Positions 55,573 through 63,539 of a stretch of DNA of 64,000 bases are shown here, in pieces; the stretch's first letter is position 1; every line of letters begins with the position of its first letter. The stretch is from CAZYFH01 sp965249175 (GTDB lineage Bacteria > Acidobacteriota > Vicinamibacteria > Vicinamibacterales > UBA8438), in the NCBI GenBank assembly GCA_965249175.1, contig OZ252227.1:1798001-1862000 (forward strand). Direction: 5' to 3'. The notes under the pieces are model-generated. The model was not told where the DNA came from, did not search any database, and worked only from the letters and a program-made list of their open reading frames with translations. The position numbers were made by a program, and so were the translations under genes.

Positions 55573-55637
55573 TCGCCAAGCTTCAGCCGTGGCTCGGCAG
55601 GTGGTAGAGTAGCGGCATTGAGGCGGAGGGGGATGCC

Positions 55638-56411
55638 ATGAGACCTGTGACCAGGCTCGTCGTTGTCATCGCCATCGCGGCGCTCGTCACCGTTGGCGCC
55701 TCGACCCGCGCGCTCGCCCAGGGCAACTGGATGCGCGTCGATATCGTACAGGTGCTGCCGGACAAGCTCGAGGACTACATCGAGCTGCAGCTCGAGGAGG
55801 TGAACCCCGCCCTGCAACGCGCGGACGTGCCGTATCGCTCGGCCTGGCGAACCGCGGAATTCGGCAACACCTACGAGCGGTTGTTCGTGACGCCGATCGC
55901 CAACCTCGCCGACTACGACACCGGCGGTCCGCTCGCGCGTGGGCTGGATCCGGATCGCCTCGCGCGGATCCGGGACCGCGTGCGCCGGTTCACCATGTCA
56001 CGCCAGAGTTACGCCGTTCGGTATCACCCCGAGCTCAGCGTCGAGGTCGACAATCCGAGCGGGTTGTTTCTCGCTCGCGTCGCCACGATTCAAATCGCCC
56101 CTGGGCGGGGTCCGGAGTGGGAGGCGTTCCTGCGGGAGAACTTGCCGAAGTTCAGGGATGCCGACGTCGTGTTCGGCGTCTATGAACGCGTATTCGGACC
56201 CGGGCCGACATCCTGGCAGATCGTCGAGAACTACTCGAGTTACGCCGAGCTCGAATCGACGACCATCATCGACCGAGCATTCGGTGCGCAGAGCGGATCG
56301 GTCGCGGCCGCGTTGAGCGGTGTCGTCACGTCAGTCGAGCGAACCGTCCTGCGGTATGACGCGGAGCTCAGCTTCTCGGCGCCGGCGTCGAGCACACAGC
56401 AGCAGAACTAA
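55638..56411 (+). CDS. Exported protein with two repeated ABM/NIPSNAP-like halves
   Basis: A 257-residue exported protein with a signal peptide to ALAQG. The two halves align: WMRVDIVQVLPDKLEDYIE with RVATIQIAPGRGPEWEAFL, and VRYHPELSV with LRYDAELSF. Each looks like a dimeric alpha/beta-barrel (ABM) ferredoxin-like domain. No catalytic residues recognised. Six bases separate it from the membrane protein gene. Confidence 0.7.
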   Translation: MRPVTRLVVVIAIAALVTVGASTRALAQGNWMRVDIVQVLPDKLEDYIELQLEEVNPALQRADVPYRSAWRTAEFGNTYERLFVTPIANLADYDTGGPLARGLDPDRLARIRDRVRRFTMSRQSYAVRYHPELSVEVDNPSGLFLARVATIQIAPGRGPEWEAFLRENLPKFRDADVVFGVYERVFGPGPTSWQIVENYSSYAELESTTIIDRAFGAQSGSVAAALSGVVTSVERTVLRYDAELSFSAPASSTQQQN

Positions 56412-56417
56412 CACGAC

Positions 56418-56768
56418 ATGGCCTCCACACTCTACGAGACCTTTCTGGTTGTGCACCTCGTGGCGCTCTTTCTCTTGGCCGGGGTGACGTTTGCTGCGCT
56501 CGCGGCGCCCGCACCGGATCGCCGGCGGTTCTCGCTCATGTGGTCCGGAATCCTCTCCGTGGTGGTCTTCATCACCGGTTTCGGTCTGCTCGGCATCCGG
56601 CAGATGCCGTTCCAGGGGTGGGTCACGGTCAAGCTCGCGTGCTGGCTGGCGGTGGCGGTGATGGTGCCGTTGGCGTTTCGTCAGGTCGCCGGGAAGTCGT
56701 CGCTCGCCGGCGTGACGATCGGGGCGTTCGTCCTTGCGGTCGCGATGGTCATCTACCGGCCGTTTTAG
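56418..56768 (+). CDS. Small membrane protein, unknown
   Basis: 116 residues with four predicted helices (about 8-27, 40-60, 68-88, 95-113). Contains the FGLLGIRQMPFQGWVTVKLA segment. No family recognised; co-transcribed with the upstream ABM-like gene. Confidence 0.65.
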   Translation: MASTLYETFLVVHLVALFLLAGVTFAALAAPAPDRRRFSLMWSGILSVVVFITGFGLLGIRQMPFQGWVTVKLACWLAVAVMVPLAFRQVAGKSSLAGVTIGAFVLAVAMVIYRPF

Positions 56769-56804
56769 CGCCGCTCGGGTGTCTCCATTTGCTTTGGGGT
56801 GTTC

Positions 56805-57251
56805 CTACTTGGGCGGGAGCTCGACGACCTCGATCCAATACTTGCCCAGCGTCTCCACGATTTCCAGTAGCCCCTCGAAGCTCGCGGGCTTCCGAATGAA
56901 ACCGCTGACGCCGAGTTCATAGCTCCGCAGCACGTCTTCGTCGGCATTCGAGGTCGTGAGCACGACGACCGGAATACGTCGCAGGTCGGCATGGGCCTTC
57001 ACCTCGGCCAGCGCCTCACGGCCGTCCTTCCGGGGCATGTTCAGGTCGAGCAAGATCAGGCCGGGCCGGGGCGAGCGCTGTGGATCGGCATGGGCCCCGC
57101 GCTGGTGGAGATAGTCCAGCACTTCCTCACCGTCCTCGACGAACTGCAGAGCACTCGGGAGGTTCGCCTGCTCGAACGCGTCCGCGATCAGCAGGCGGTC
57201 GTCGGGGTCATCATCCGCAACGAGTACCGTCGTCGGACGTCGCGCGGTCAT
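56805..57251 (-). CDS. Response regulator receiver protein (Rcp1-like)
   Basis: A 148-residue stand-alone receiver domain. Acidic pocket DDDPDDR (13-19), phospho-acceptor Asp69 in LILLDLNMPRKDG, Thr in VLTTSNADED and Lys in GFIRKPASF. The extended RGAHADPQRSPRPG loop is typical of Rcp1-type regulators paired with PAS or phytochrome kinases. ATG overlaps the upstream kinase stop (57248-57251). Confidence 0.93.
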   Translation of the reverse strand: MTARRPTTVLVADDDPDDRLLIADAFEQANLPSALQFVEDGEEVLDYLHQRGAHADPQRSPRPGLILLDLNMPRKDGREALAEVKAHADLRRIPVVVLTTSNADEDVLRSYELGVSGFIRKPASFEGLLEIVETLGKYWIEVVELPPK

Positions 57252-58830
57252 GCGCCGGCACCCTCCACCGGCCTCTGCAGCGGGAGCGTCACGACGAACA
57301 TGGCGCCTTGTCCCGGTTGGCTCGTCACGCTGATTGTTCCCCCATGGCGCTCCACGATCCGCCGGCTGATGGCGAGTCCCATCCCGGTGCCCTCGTACGC
57401 GGTCCGGCTGTGGAGTCGCTGAAACGGCGCGAAGATGCGCTCCCGGTACTTCTCGTCGAGTCCGATGCCATTATCTGACACCGAGATCCGACAGGATGCA
57501 ATCGTGGTCTCGGTGCCGTCGGTTGGTGCGGGGAGCGGCCGCACCGTGACCACCGGCGCCGCATCTGGGCGGCAAAACTTGAGCCCATTGCCGATGAGAT
57601 TCTGAAACAGCTGACGCATCTGCGTCGCGTCGGCCACGACGACCGGCAACGCGTCCACCAGGACGCGTCCGGCGTTGTCCTGGACGCGCGCGTCGAGGTC
57701 CGAGACGACCTCACGCACGACCGCGTCCAGGTCAGTTGGCGCGAGCGGTTCCCCCCTTCGTCATCACGCGGGACAGTTGGAGGAGGTCGGCGATCAACGC
57801 CTGCATGCGCTTGGCGGCGTTGAGCATCCGGTCGAGATAGTCCCTTGACTCCGTGTCAACCTGCGCCCCCGCGCGCTGCAGGCGCTCGCCGAACGCCTGA
57901 ATCTTGCGCAATGGCTCCTGCAGGTCATGCGATGCCACATACGCGAATTGCTCGAGCTCGGTGTTGGAGCGCGCCAGCTCTGCCGTCCGATCGCGCACCC
58001 GTTGCTCGAGGTCGTCGTGGGCCGCGCGCAGTGCCTCCTGGGCCTGCTTCCGCTCGGTGATATCGCGAAGTACTAGCCGATGAAAAAGGAAACCGCGCTC
58101 ATCAGTCACGCCGGTGACGTGCATGCTGGCTTCCAGAGGTTGGCCCTCGCCGCGGACCAATCGCAAATGGATGTTGCGGACGTCGCCGAGCTCGCCGGCG
58201 TTCTCGAGCGCCGCACGGACCGCTTCGTGCGACTCGGTGGCGAGAAGCGCAAAGAGAGACCGTCCGATGAGCTCGGTCCGGTCGACACCGATCACGCGAG
58301 CGAGCGTCTTGTTGCACTGGACGATGCGATGCGAGGACGGGTCGAGCGACGCGAACATGTCAGGCGCATTGTGATAGAGGTCCTGATATCGTGCTTCCGA
58401 TATCTTCAACGCCGTTTCGGCCGCCTTCCGGCGCGTCATATCGTGCAAGATCAGGATGCTCTCGGCGATCCGACCCTCGGCATCGCGCGACCCGACCGAC
58501 ACGCTGACGTTCACGGGGACCGTCCCTCCGTCGCGCCGCCGCACCGGCACCTCCGCGTCGAACGAGGCGCCGCTCCGGACGAACGCACGAGACGGCCTTC
58601 GCGCGCTCGACTCCAGCAATGTCGTAGAGATCGAACACACTGCGTCCGACGAGCTCGTCTTTCGCGAAGCCCGTCGTGTCGATCAGGGCGCGGTTGCAAT
58701 CGATGATGCAGGCCGTCTTGGCGTCAACGATCGCGAATATGTCGGGGGCAAGATCGTAGACACGACGGTAGGCGGCGGCGGTCGCCGGCTGGCCGTGCTG
58801 AGGTGCATCGCGCTTGACGGATGACGGCAT
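57248..58830 (-). pseudogene. PAS-domain sensor histidine kinase, two apparent frameshifts
   Basis: One kinase spread over three frames. Part 1 (58830 to about 58605): PAS with DLAPDIFAIVDAKTACIIDC. Part 2 (about 58605-57757): end of the first PAS/PAC, second PAS (YHNAPDMFASLDPSSHRIV), coiled coil, and HisKA with YVASHDLQEPLRKIQAF (phospho-His). Part 3 (about 57756-57248): HATPase with NLIGNGLKFCRPDA, DNGIGLDEKYRERIF and GTGMGLAISRRIVERHGG. Both shifts are repaired by dropping one base: near AAGGCC at about 58602, and in the six-base C/G run at 57751-57756. Either decay or read error. Cognate of the overlapping response regulator. Confidence 0.85.
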
Positions 58831-59049
58831 TGCAAGGCGGGTCCGCTCGCCCGATAGCCACCGACGGCGGCTGTCTCGATTATGACGCGGGGGAGACGAG
58901 GATTGTTTGACGTCGGGGCGGGCTCGATGTCAAGTGTCAAATCCTCCATGGAAAAGTGAAATTCAGCAGGCCGGTGTGGATCGACGCCGTTCTCGACGAA
59001 CCCGACGTCGCGAGTTAGGCTCGGTGACGAATACACGTCAGGCGAAGCC
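58831..59049. other. Divergent intergenic region, kinase operon versus phaB
   Basis: 219 bases. TGTCAAGTGTCAAA at about 58930-58943 holds two TTGACA-like hexamers in minus orientation, and CATAAT occurs near 58880, but spacing is not standard. No small gene recognised. Confidence 0.35.
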
Positions 59050-59811
59050 ATGACACAGCCGGGGGGTCCGATGTTTGAAGGCAAAGTTGCCGTCGTCACT
59101 GGAGGGTGCCGCGGCATCGGTGCCGCGATCACGGAGTGCTTGGCGGCTGCAGGGGCGCACGTCGCGGCCGGCTTCAACCGCGGCAAGGACACCGCCGAGG
59201 CGTTGGCAGCGTCGCAAGCGGAACAAGGGCGATCGGTCTCGGTCCATCAGGGCAACGTCGCTGAGCCCGAGTCTTGTCGCCGCGTCGTCGACGAGGTGCT
59301 GTCCCAGCACGGCCGGATCGACTTCCTCATCAACAACGCCGGCATCAACGTGGACAAGACGGTGCGCCGGATGTCCGTGGAGGACTGGCACGCCGTGCTG
59401 CGCGTCAACCTGTCGGGCGGGTTCTACATGATCAAATCGGTCCTCGACAATATGATCGGGCGGGGGAGCGGCCGGATCGTCAACATCTCGTCCGTCATCG
59501 GGCAGACGGGCAACATCGGCCAGGCGAACTACGCCGCGTCGAAATCCGGTCTGTTCGGGTTCACGAAGAGCCTGGCGCTCGAGGTGGCGCGGAAGGGCGT
59601 CACCGTGAACTGCGTGGCGCCCGGGTTTATCGAGACCGAGATGTTGGCCTCGATCCCGGACGATATCCGCGAACAGATTATCGGTCGGATTCCCTTGGGC
59701 CGCCTCGGCCGATCGGACGAAGTGGCGCGCTGCGTCCGCTTCCTGCTGGAGGACGACGCCGCCTACATCACGGGTGCCGTGCTCACCGTGAACGGCGGAC
59801 TGGAGATGTAG
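59050..59811 (+). CDS. phaB: Acetoacetyl-CoA reductase-like SDR (PhaB/FabG type)
   Basis: A 253-residue SDR. Motifs: KVAVVTGGCRGIGAAITECL, NNAGINVDKTVRRMSVEDWH, ISSVIGQTGNIGQANYAASK (Ser, Tyr, Lys) and APGFIETEM. The NAG-plus-VDKT..MSVEDWHAV region and its place upstream of phaC point to reduction of acetoacetyl-CoA to (R)-3-hydroxybutyryl-CoA, the PHA precursor. FabG function in fatty-acid synthesis cannot be excluded from sequence. ATG 59050 or 59071. Confidence 0.85.
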   Translation: MTQPGGPMFEGKVAVVTGGCRGIGAAITECLAAAGAHVAAGFNRGKDTAEALAASQAEQGRSVSVHQGNVAEPESCRRVVDEVLSQHGRIDFLINNAGINVDKTVRRMSVEDWHAVLRVNLSGGFYMIKSVLDNMIGRGSGRIVNISSVIGQTGNIGQANYAASKSGLFGFTKSLALEVARKGVTVNCVAPGFIETEMLASIPDDIREQIIGRIPLGRLGRSDEVARCVRFLLEDDAAYITGAVLTVNGGLEM

Positions 59812-59870
59812 CTCGGAGGCTGACCAGCGCGACTTGCGTTGCGGCCTGATGTTCGACAGCATGGTGTGAC

Positions 59871-60245
59871 ATGGCGGCCAAGCGTCCTCCCCCCGACGCC
59901 GGACTCGGTGAGTTCATCCGGCGTCAACGCGAGCTCGCGCACGTCTCCGTCCGCCAGCTCGCGGACGCCTGCGGCATTTCCAACGCTTACCTGAGCCAGA
60001 TCGAGCGCGGGCTGCGCTCGCCCTCGAGCATCATCCTCAAGGCGCTAGCCGATGGCCTCGAGTTGTCCTCCGAGACCCTCTACGCCCAGGCCGGCATCCT
60101 CGACCCGTCAGACGAAGCTGTGCCAGAGGTCGTCGAGGCCGTCCGACATGACCCGCACCTCTCTGCTCGCCAGCGAGAGATGCTCGTCGAGATGTACCAG
60201 TCGTTTCTCCGGGTGAACGACGCGACCGCGGGCTCGGAGCATTAG
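59871..60245 (+). CDS. XRE-family HTH regulator of the PHA locus
   Basis: 124 residues. HTH_3 domain at about 12-68: FIRRQRELAHVSVRQLADAC, GISNAYLSQIERGLRSPSS and ILKALADGLELSSETLY. The C-terminal helices (VPEVVEAVRHDPHLSARQRE) may sense or dimerise. It sits between phaB and the phasin gene; a palindrome overlapping the phasin promoter lies just downstream. A role like PhaR, repressing phasin until granules form, is an inference. Confidence 0.85.
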   Translation: MAAKRPPPDAGLGEFIRRQRELAHVSVRQLADACGISNAYLSQIERGLRSPSSIILKALADGLELSSETLYAQAGILDPSDEAVPEVVEAVRHDPHLSARQREMLVEMYQSFLRVNDATAGSEH

Positions 60246-60280
60246 GTTGTGGGGCCCCCGACGGACCGCACCTCGCGTGC

Positions 60281-60309
60281 TTGCAAAAGTTAACACAGCC
60301 TGTTACCAT
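60281..60309 (+). promoter_or_regulatory. Promoter with overlapping palindrome before the phasin gene
   Basis: TTGCAA (60281-60286) and TACCAT (60304-60309) are spaced exactly 17 bases. Between and overlapping them is TAACA-CAGCC-TGTTA (60291-60305), a perfect 5-bp-arm palindrome extendable on both sides. A repressor bound here would block RNA polymerase. The XRE regulator encoded upstream is the obvious candidate. Confidence 0.55.
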
Positions 60310-60398
60310 CGCTCCCTCAGTTGACGCGGTGTGCCGGCAACTGATGAAAAACGAGCAATTTACGGGACACTCGCCGTAGGCGGCCCAAGGAGGGAATG

Positions 60399-60917
60399 AT
60401 GATTGACTGGACCAAGCAGAGCGAGGACATCTTGCAGTCCTGGGCCGATACCCAGAAGCGGCTGCTAAAGAGCTGGGGAGAGACCGCGGAGAAGAACGCG
60501 GGACAGACCGAGGTGGCGGACACCTGGCGGAAGGCCGTGGACACCTGGGAGGGCGCAGTCAAGAGCGGCCTGGAAGCCCAGCTGGAGTGGTCGCGAAGTG
60601 CTACCGAGAGCCTCCGCGCGGTGCCCAGCGTGCCCAAGGACCTGATCGACTGGTCCGACCAGACGCAGGCGCTCGGCGATCGGTGGAACGCGGCACAGCG
60701 GCAGCTCTGGGAGACCTACTTCGGCATCGCGCGGCAGGCGGTCCCGGTCAAAATGCTCGGCACGCTGGACGACGAGAACCAGAAGCTCTTCACCGCCTGG
60801 CAAGACGCGGTCGAGAAGATGGTCGCGGCGCAATCCGAGTGGTCCCAGGCATGGTCGGAGCAGGCCGCACCGAAGGCGGCGTCGAAGGCGAAGAAGGCCG
60901 CGTCGGCCGCCGCCTAG
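60399..60917 (+). CDS. Phasin-like granule protein
   Basis: 172 residues, almost wholly helical and Trp/Gln/Glu-rich (IDWTKQSEDILQSWADTQKR, LKSWGETAEKNAG, WEGAVKSGLEAQLEWS), ending in an Ala/Lys tail (KAASKAKKAASAAA). It resembles phasins and PhaE-like proteins that coat PHA granules. AAGGAGG lies five bases before the ATG at 60399. It precedes phaC, separated by a strong hairpin. Confidence 0.75.
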   Translation: MIDWTKQSEDILQSWADTQKRLLKSWGETAEKNAGQTEVADTWRKAVDTWEGAVKSGLEAQLEWSRSATESLRAVPSVPKDLIDWSDQTQALGDRWNAAQRQLWETYFGIARQAVPVKMLGTLDDENQKLFTAWQDAVEKMVAAQSEWSQAWSEQAAPKAASKAKKAASAAA

Positions 60918-60964
60918 CCGGCGTTTGACGCCGGACCGCTGGACGGTTCATCGCAATTTTCACA

Positions 60965-61006
60965 ATAGTCCGCCGAGGGGGGGAACACTCCCGTTCGGCG
61001 GGCTAT
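60965..61006 (+). other. Intergenic hairpin between the phasin and phaC genes
   Basis: ATAGTCCGCCGA (60965-60976) pairs with TCGGCGGGCTAT (60995-61006): 12 pairs with one G-U wobble; the loop can form a further GGGA..TCCC stem. No T-run follows, so it may act as an mRNA processing/stability or partial attenuation element and not a simple terminator. Confidence 0.6.
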
Positions 61007-61032
61007 CGCCGCTGGACAGATATCGGGGGGGC

Positions 61033-62127
61033 ATGACCACGCACATGGCGGAGCAGGCAGGCGACAGCCACGCATCGGAGGTGCACGCGGACTGGCAGGC
61101 GGAAATCGATCGCCATGTCCGGCGGGTGCGCAACGTCACGGAGCTCCTGACCGCGCCGAAGGACCCCGCGATCGGGCAGAGTCCGCGGACCGAGGTGTAT
61201 CGCAAGCACAAGGCGCGACTCTTCTACTACCACGGTCCGCGGAAGCATGAGACCCCCATCCTGTTCGTGCCCAACCTCGGCATCAGCCGACCGACCATCT
61301 TCGACCTCCGGCCAAAGGCCAGCTTTATCGAGTACATGTGCCAGCAGGGGTTCGCGTTCTATCTTCTCGATTGGGGCGTGTTCGGCCCGGAGGACGACCA
61401 TCTCACCTTCGCGGACTGTGCGACTCGGACGCTGCCCCGCGTCGCGCACAAGGTGCTGCAGCACGCCGAGGCACGCGAGTGTTCCATCGTCGGATACTGC
61501 ATGGGCACACCCCTCGCGGTGAGCTTTCTCGGCACCCATCCGGAGTTCCCGGTGCGCAACTTCGTCAATCTCGCCGGGCCGGTCGATTTCTCCGAAATCG
61601 GTCTCTTCGGCTGCTGGTTGAATCGGAAGTATTTCGATATCGACAAGCTCGTCGACACGATGGGGCAGATGCCGTCGGAGATGGTGCAGCTCGGCTTCAA
61701 GCTGCTCCGACCGACGATGGACATGAGCACCGGTCTCAACCTGTGGTGGAACGGGTGGAACGAACAGTACCTGGAAGGCTTCACTGCCCTGAACAAGTGG
61801 GCCGGCGAGTACGTGCCGTTCCCCGGCGAGTTCTTCCGCCAATGGGTCCGAGACTTCTATCAGGGCAACCACCTCGCCCGTGGCGATCTGCAGCTGGCGG
61901 GTCTCCCCGTCTCGACCGAGCGGATCACCTGTCCGCTCCTGGTGGTCGGGGCGCGCGACGACAACATCGCACCGCCCCCGAGCGTGAAGGCGCTCATGAC
62001 GCTGGTCGGGAGCACCGACACAGAGTATGTTGAGTTGAGTGGCGGCCACATTTCGCTGATCGCGGGCAGACGGGCGTCGACCGACTGCTGGCCGCGGGTC
62101 GCCGAGTGGCTCGGGTCGCGCTCGTAA
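61033..62127 (+). CDS. phaC: Class III poly(3-hydroxyalkanoate) synthase, PhaC subunit
   Basis: A 364-residue polymerase that links (R)-3-hydroxyacyl-CoA into polyester. Alpha/beta hydrolase fold with Cys nucleophile in SIVGYCMGTPLAV (Cys156), Asp in GARDDNIAPP (309/310) and His339 in LSGGHISLIAG. Length (about 40 kDa) and the adjacent PhaE-like gene indicate class III. PILFVPNLGISRPTIFDL is typical. ATG 61033; 61045 is an alternative. Granule-associated in the cytoplasm. Confidence 0.93.
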   Translation: MTTHMAEQAGDSHASEVHADWQAEIDRHVRRVRNVTELLTAPKDPAIGQSPRTEVYRKHKARLFYYHGPRKHETPILFVPNLGISRPTIFDLRPKASFIEYMCQQGFAFYLLDWGVFGPEDDHLTFADCATRTLPRVAHKVLQHAEARECSIVGYCMGTPLAVSFLGTHPEFPVRNFVNLAGPVDFSEIGLFGCWLNRKYFDIDKLVDTMGQMPSEMVQLGFKLLRPTMDMSTGLNLWWNGWNEQYLEGFTALNKWAGEYVPFPGEFFRQWVRDFYQGNHLARGDLQLAGLPVSTERITCPLLVVGARDDNIAPPPSVKALMTLVGSTDTEYVELSGGHISLIAGRRASTDCWPRVAEWLGSRS

Positions 62128-62150
62128 CGCATCCGTGAGGACACAGTTCT

Positions 62151-62771
62151 ATGGCTGACCAGACGTCGAGTGAAGAGCTGTTCGCGCTGTGGCAGAAACA
62201 GATCCAAGCGGGCACGGAGGCGTGGGCCAAGGCGGCCGAGCAAGCGCAGGGGTTCGGACAGCGCCCACCGGCGGCGCCTGATCCAACGATGTTCTGGCGG
62301 CCGGTGCTCGAACAGCAGATGGCGGCCTGGGCGCAGATGCAAGGGAGCGGTCCCGTCAGTCCCGACGTCTTGGCGCTCTGGAAGAAGTTTCTCGACGACT
62401 GGATCGAGACGTGGAGCAAGGCGCTCGAACAGGCCATGGGTACCGACGCGTTCGCCCAGATGCTCGGCAAGACGCTCGACTCGTTCTTGAATGCGCAGGG
62501 TGTCGCGAAGAAGGCCGCTGCCCAGGCCAGCAAGGCGAGCATGGAGACGCTCGGGCTGCCATCGCGCGATCAAGTGACGGGCATCTCGCGACAGATCATG
62601 GACCTCGAAGATCGGATCGAGTGGCTCGAAGACAAACTGGTCACGCTGGGTGAGACGTCCGAGCGGTCCGGTCACAACCGGCACGCGACACCGAAGAAGA
62701 AAGCGCGATCCAAGCCGAAGCCGGGCGCCCCGCGTGCGACCCGCAAGCGGAGACCGGCGGAGAAGGCGTGA
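62151..62771 (+). CDS. phaE: PhaE-like PHA synthase subunit
   Basis: A 206-residue helical protein. The N-terminal part is Trp-rich (ELFALWQKQIQAGTEAWAKA, FWRPVLEQQMAAWAQMQ). At about 145-175, LGLPSRDQVTGISRQIMDLE and RIEWLEDKL form the PhaE-type C-terminal motif and coiled coil. An extra basic tail of about 30 residues (TPKKKARSKPKPGAPRATRK) resembles DNA-binding Lys-rich tails of granule proteins such as PhaM. Required partner of class III PhaC. Stop overlaps the next GTG. Confidence 0.8.
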   Translation: MADQTSSEELFALWQKQIQAGTEAWAKAAEQAQGFGQRPPAAPDPTMFWRPVLEQQMAAWAQMQGSGPVSPDVLALWKKFLDDWIETWSKALEQAMGTDAFAQMLGKTLDSFLNAQGVAKKAAAQASKASMETLGLPSRDQVTGISRQIMDLEDRIEWLEDKLVTLGETSERSGHNRHATPKKKARSKPKPGAPRATRKRRPAEKA

Positions 62772-63355
62772 AGGGACGACCGATAGACGGCCTTGCCGTC
62801 GGCGACACGGCGGAGGTCACGCGCGTCGCATCCGCGGGTGACGTGGCCGAGTTCACCGACTCCATCGGCGACCACAACCCGATCCACCATGACCACGCGT
62901 TTGCCGCCGGCACACGCTTCGGCAAACCCATCGTCCCCGGCATGTGGACTACAGGTCTCGTCTCCGCCGTGCTCGGAACACAGCTGCCGGGGCCGGGATG
63001 CATCTACATCAGCCAGCAGGTCACGTTCACTCGCCCCGTGTACTTCGGCGATACGATCACGGCGCGCGTCGAGGTCGTCGAGCGCCTCGTCGAACGCAAT
63101 CGCGTGCGCATCAAGACGGTCTGCCTCAACCAGGAGGGCGACGAGGTCATGACGGGCGAGGCCCTACTGAAGCCCCCGAAGACCGCTGTCGACTACGCGG
63201 AGCGGAAACTGGGCACCGCCGCCGCCGCACACTGGATGCTCCAGCCGTGGCTGTGGACGGCACACACCGCGAACGCCTGGGCCCGATTGAACACGTCCTT
63301 GTTGTCGCCATGGACGCGGCCGCCCGTCGAGGACTCCGACCGCAAGCGCTCATAG
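62768..63355 (+). CDS. MaoC-like (R)-enoyl-CoA hydratase, PhaJ-like, with C-terminal extension
   Basis: 195 residues. Hot-dog-fold hydratase with the catalytic pattern DSIGDHNPIHHDHAFAAGTR and FGKPIVPGMWTTGLVS. It converts enoyl-CoA from beta-oxidation into (R)-3-hydroxyacyl-CoA for PhaC. The hydratase covers about 1-140; residues about 140-195 (YAERKLGTAAAAHWMLQPWL, WTAHTANAWARLNTSLLSPW) are extra, amphipathic and Trp-rich. Usual PhaJ proteins stop near 135-150. The GTG start overlaps the phaE stop (GTGA), so the two are coupled. Confidence 0.85.
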   Translation: MKGRPIDGLAVGDTAEVTRVASAGDVAEFTDSIGDHNPIHHDHAFAAGTRFGKPIVPGMWTTGLVSAVLGTQLPGPGCIYISQQVTFTRPVYFGDTITARVEVVERLVERNRVRIKTVCLNQEGDEVMTGEALLKPPKTAVDYAERKLGTAAAAHWMLQPWLWTAHTANAWARLNTSLLSPWTRPPVEDSDRKRS

Positions 63356-63539
63356 CCGTTCCCACGTCAGGGCGCACTCGCCCGCGTTCACCCCGTCATC
63401 ACGGATCGACCCCGGCGCACGCGTCTCTGCAGATGGCGCGGTGCCCCCGGCCTCCCGGGCGGAAGTCTTCGGTGCTGTGGAATCCGTTGTTCGAGATAGG
63501 ATCGGGGGTCCGTCCGCGTGAGACGAACCGAGTCATGCC

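Noticed and set aside
63370..63383. Small GGGCG-CACT-CGCCC hairpin after the PhaJ-like gene
   Set aside because: Only five pairs and no T-run; too weak to call a terminator.
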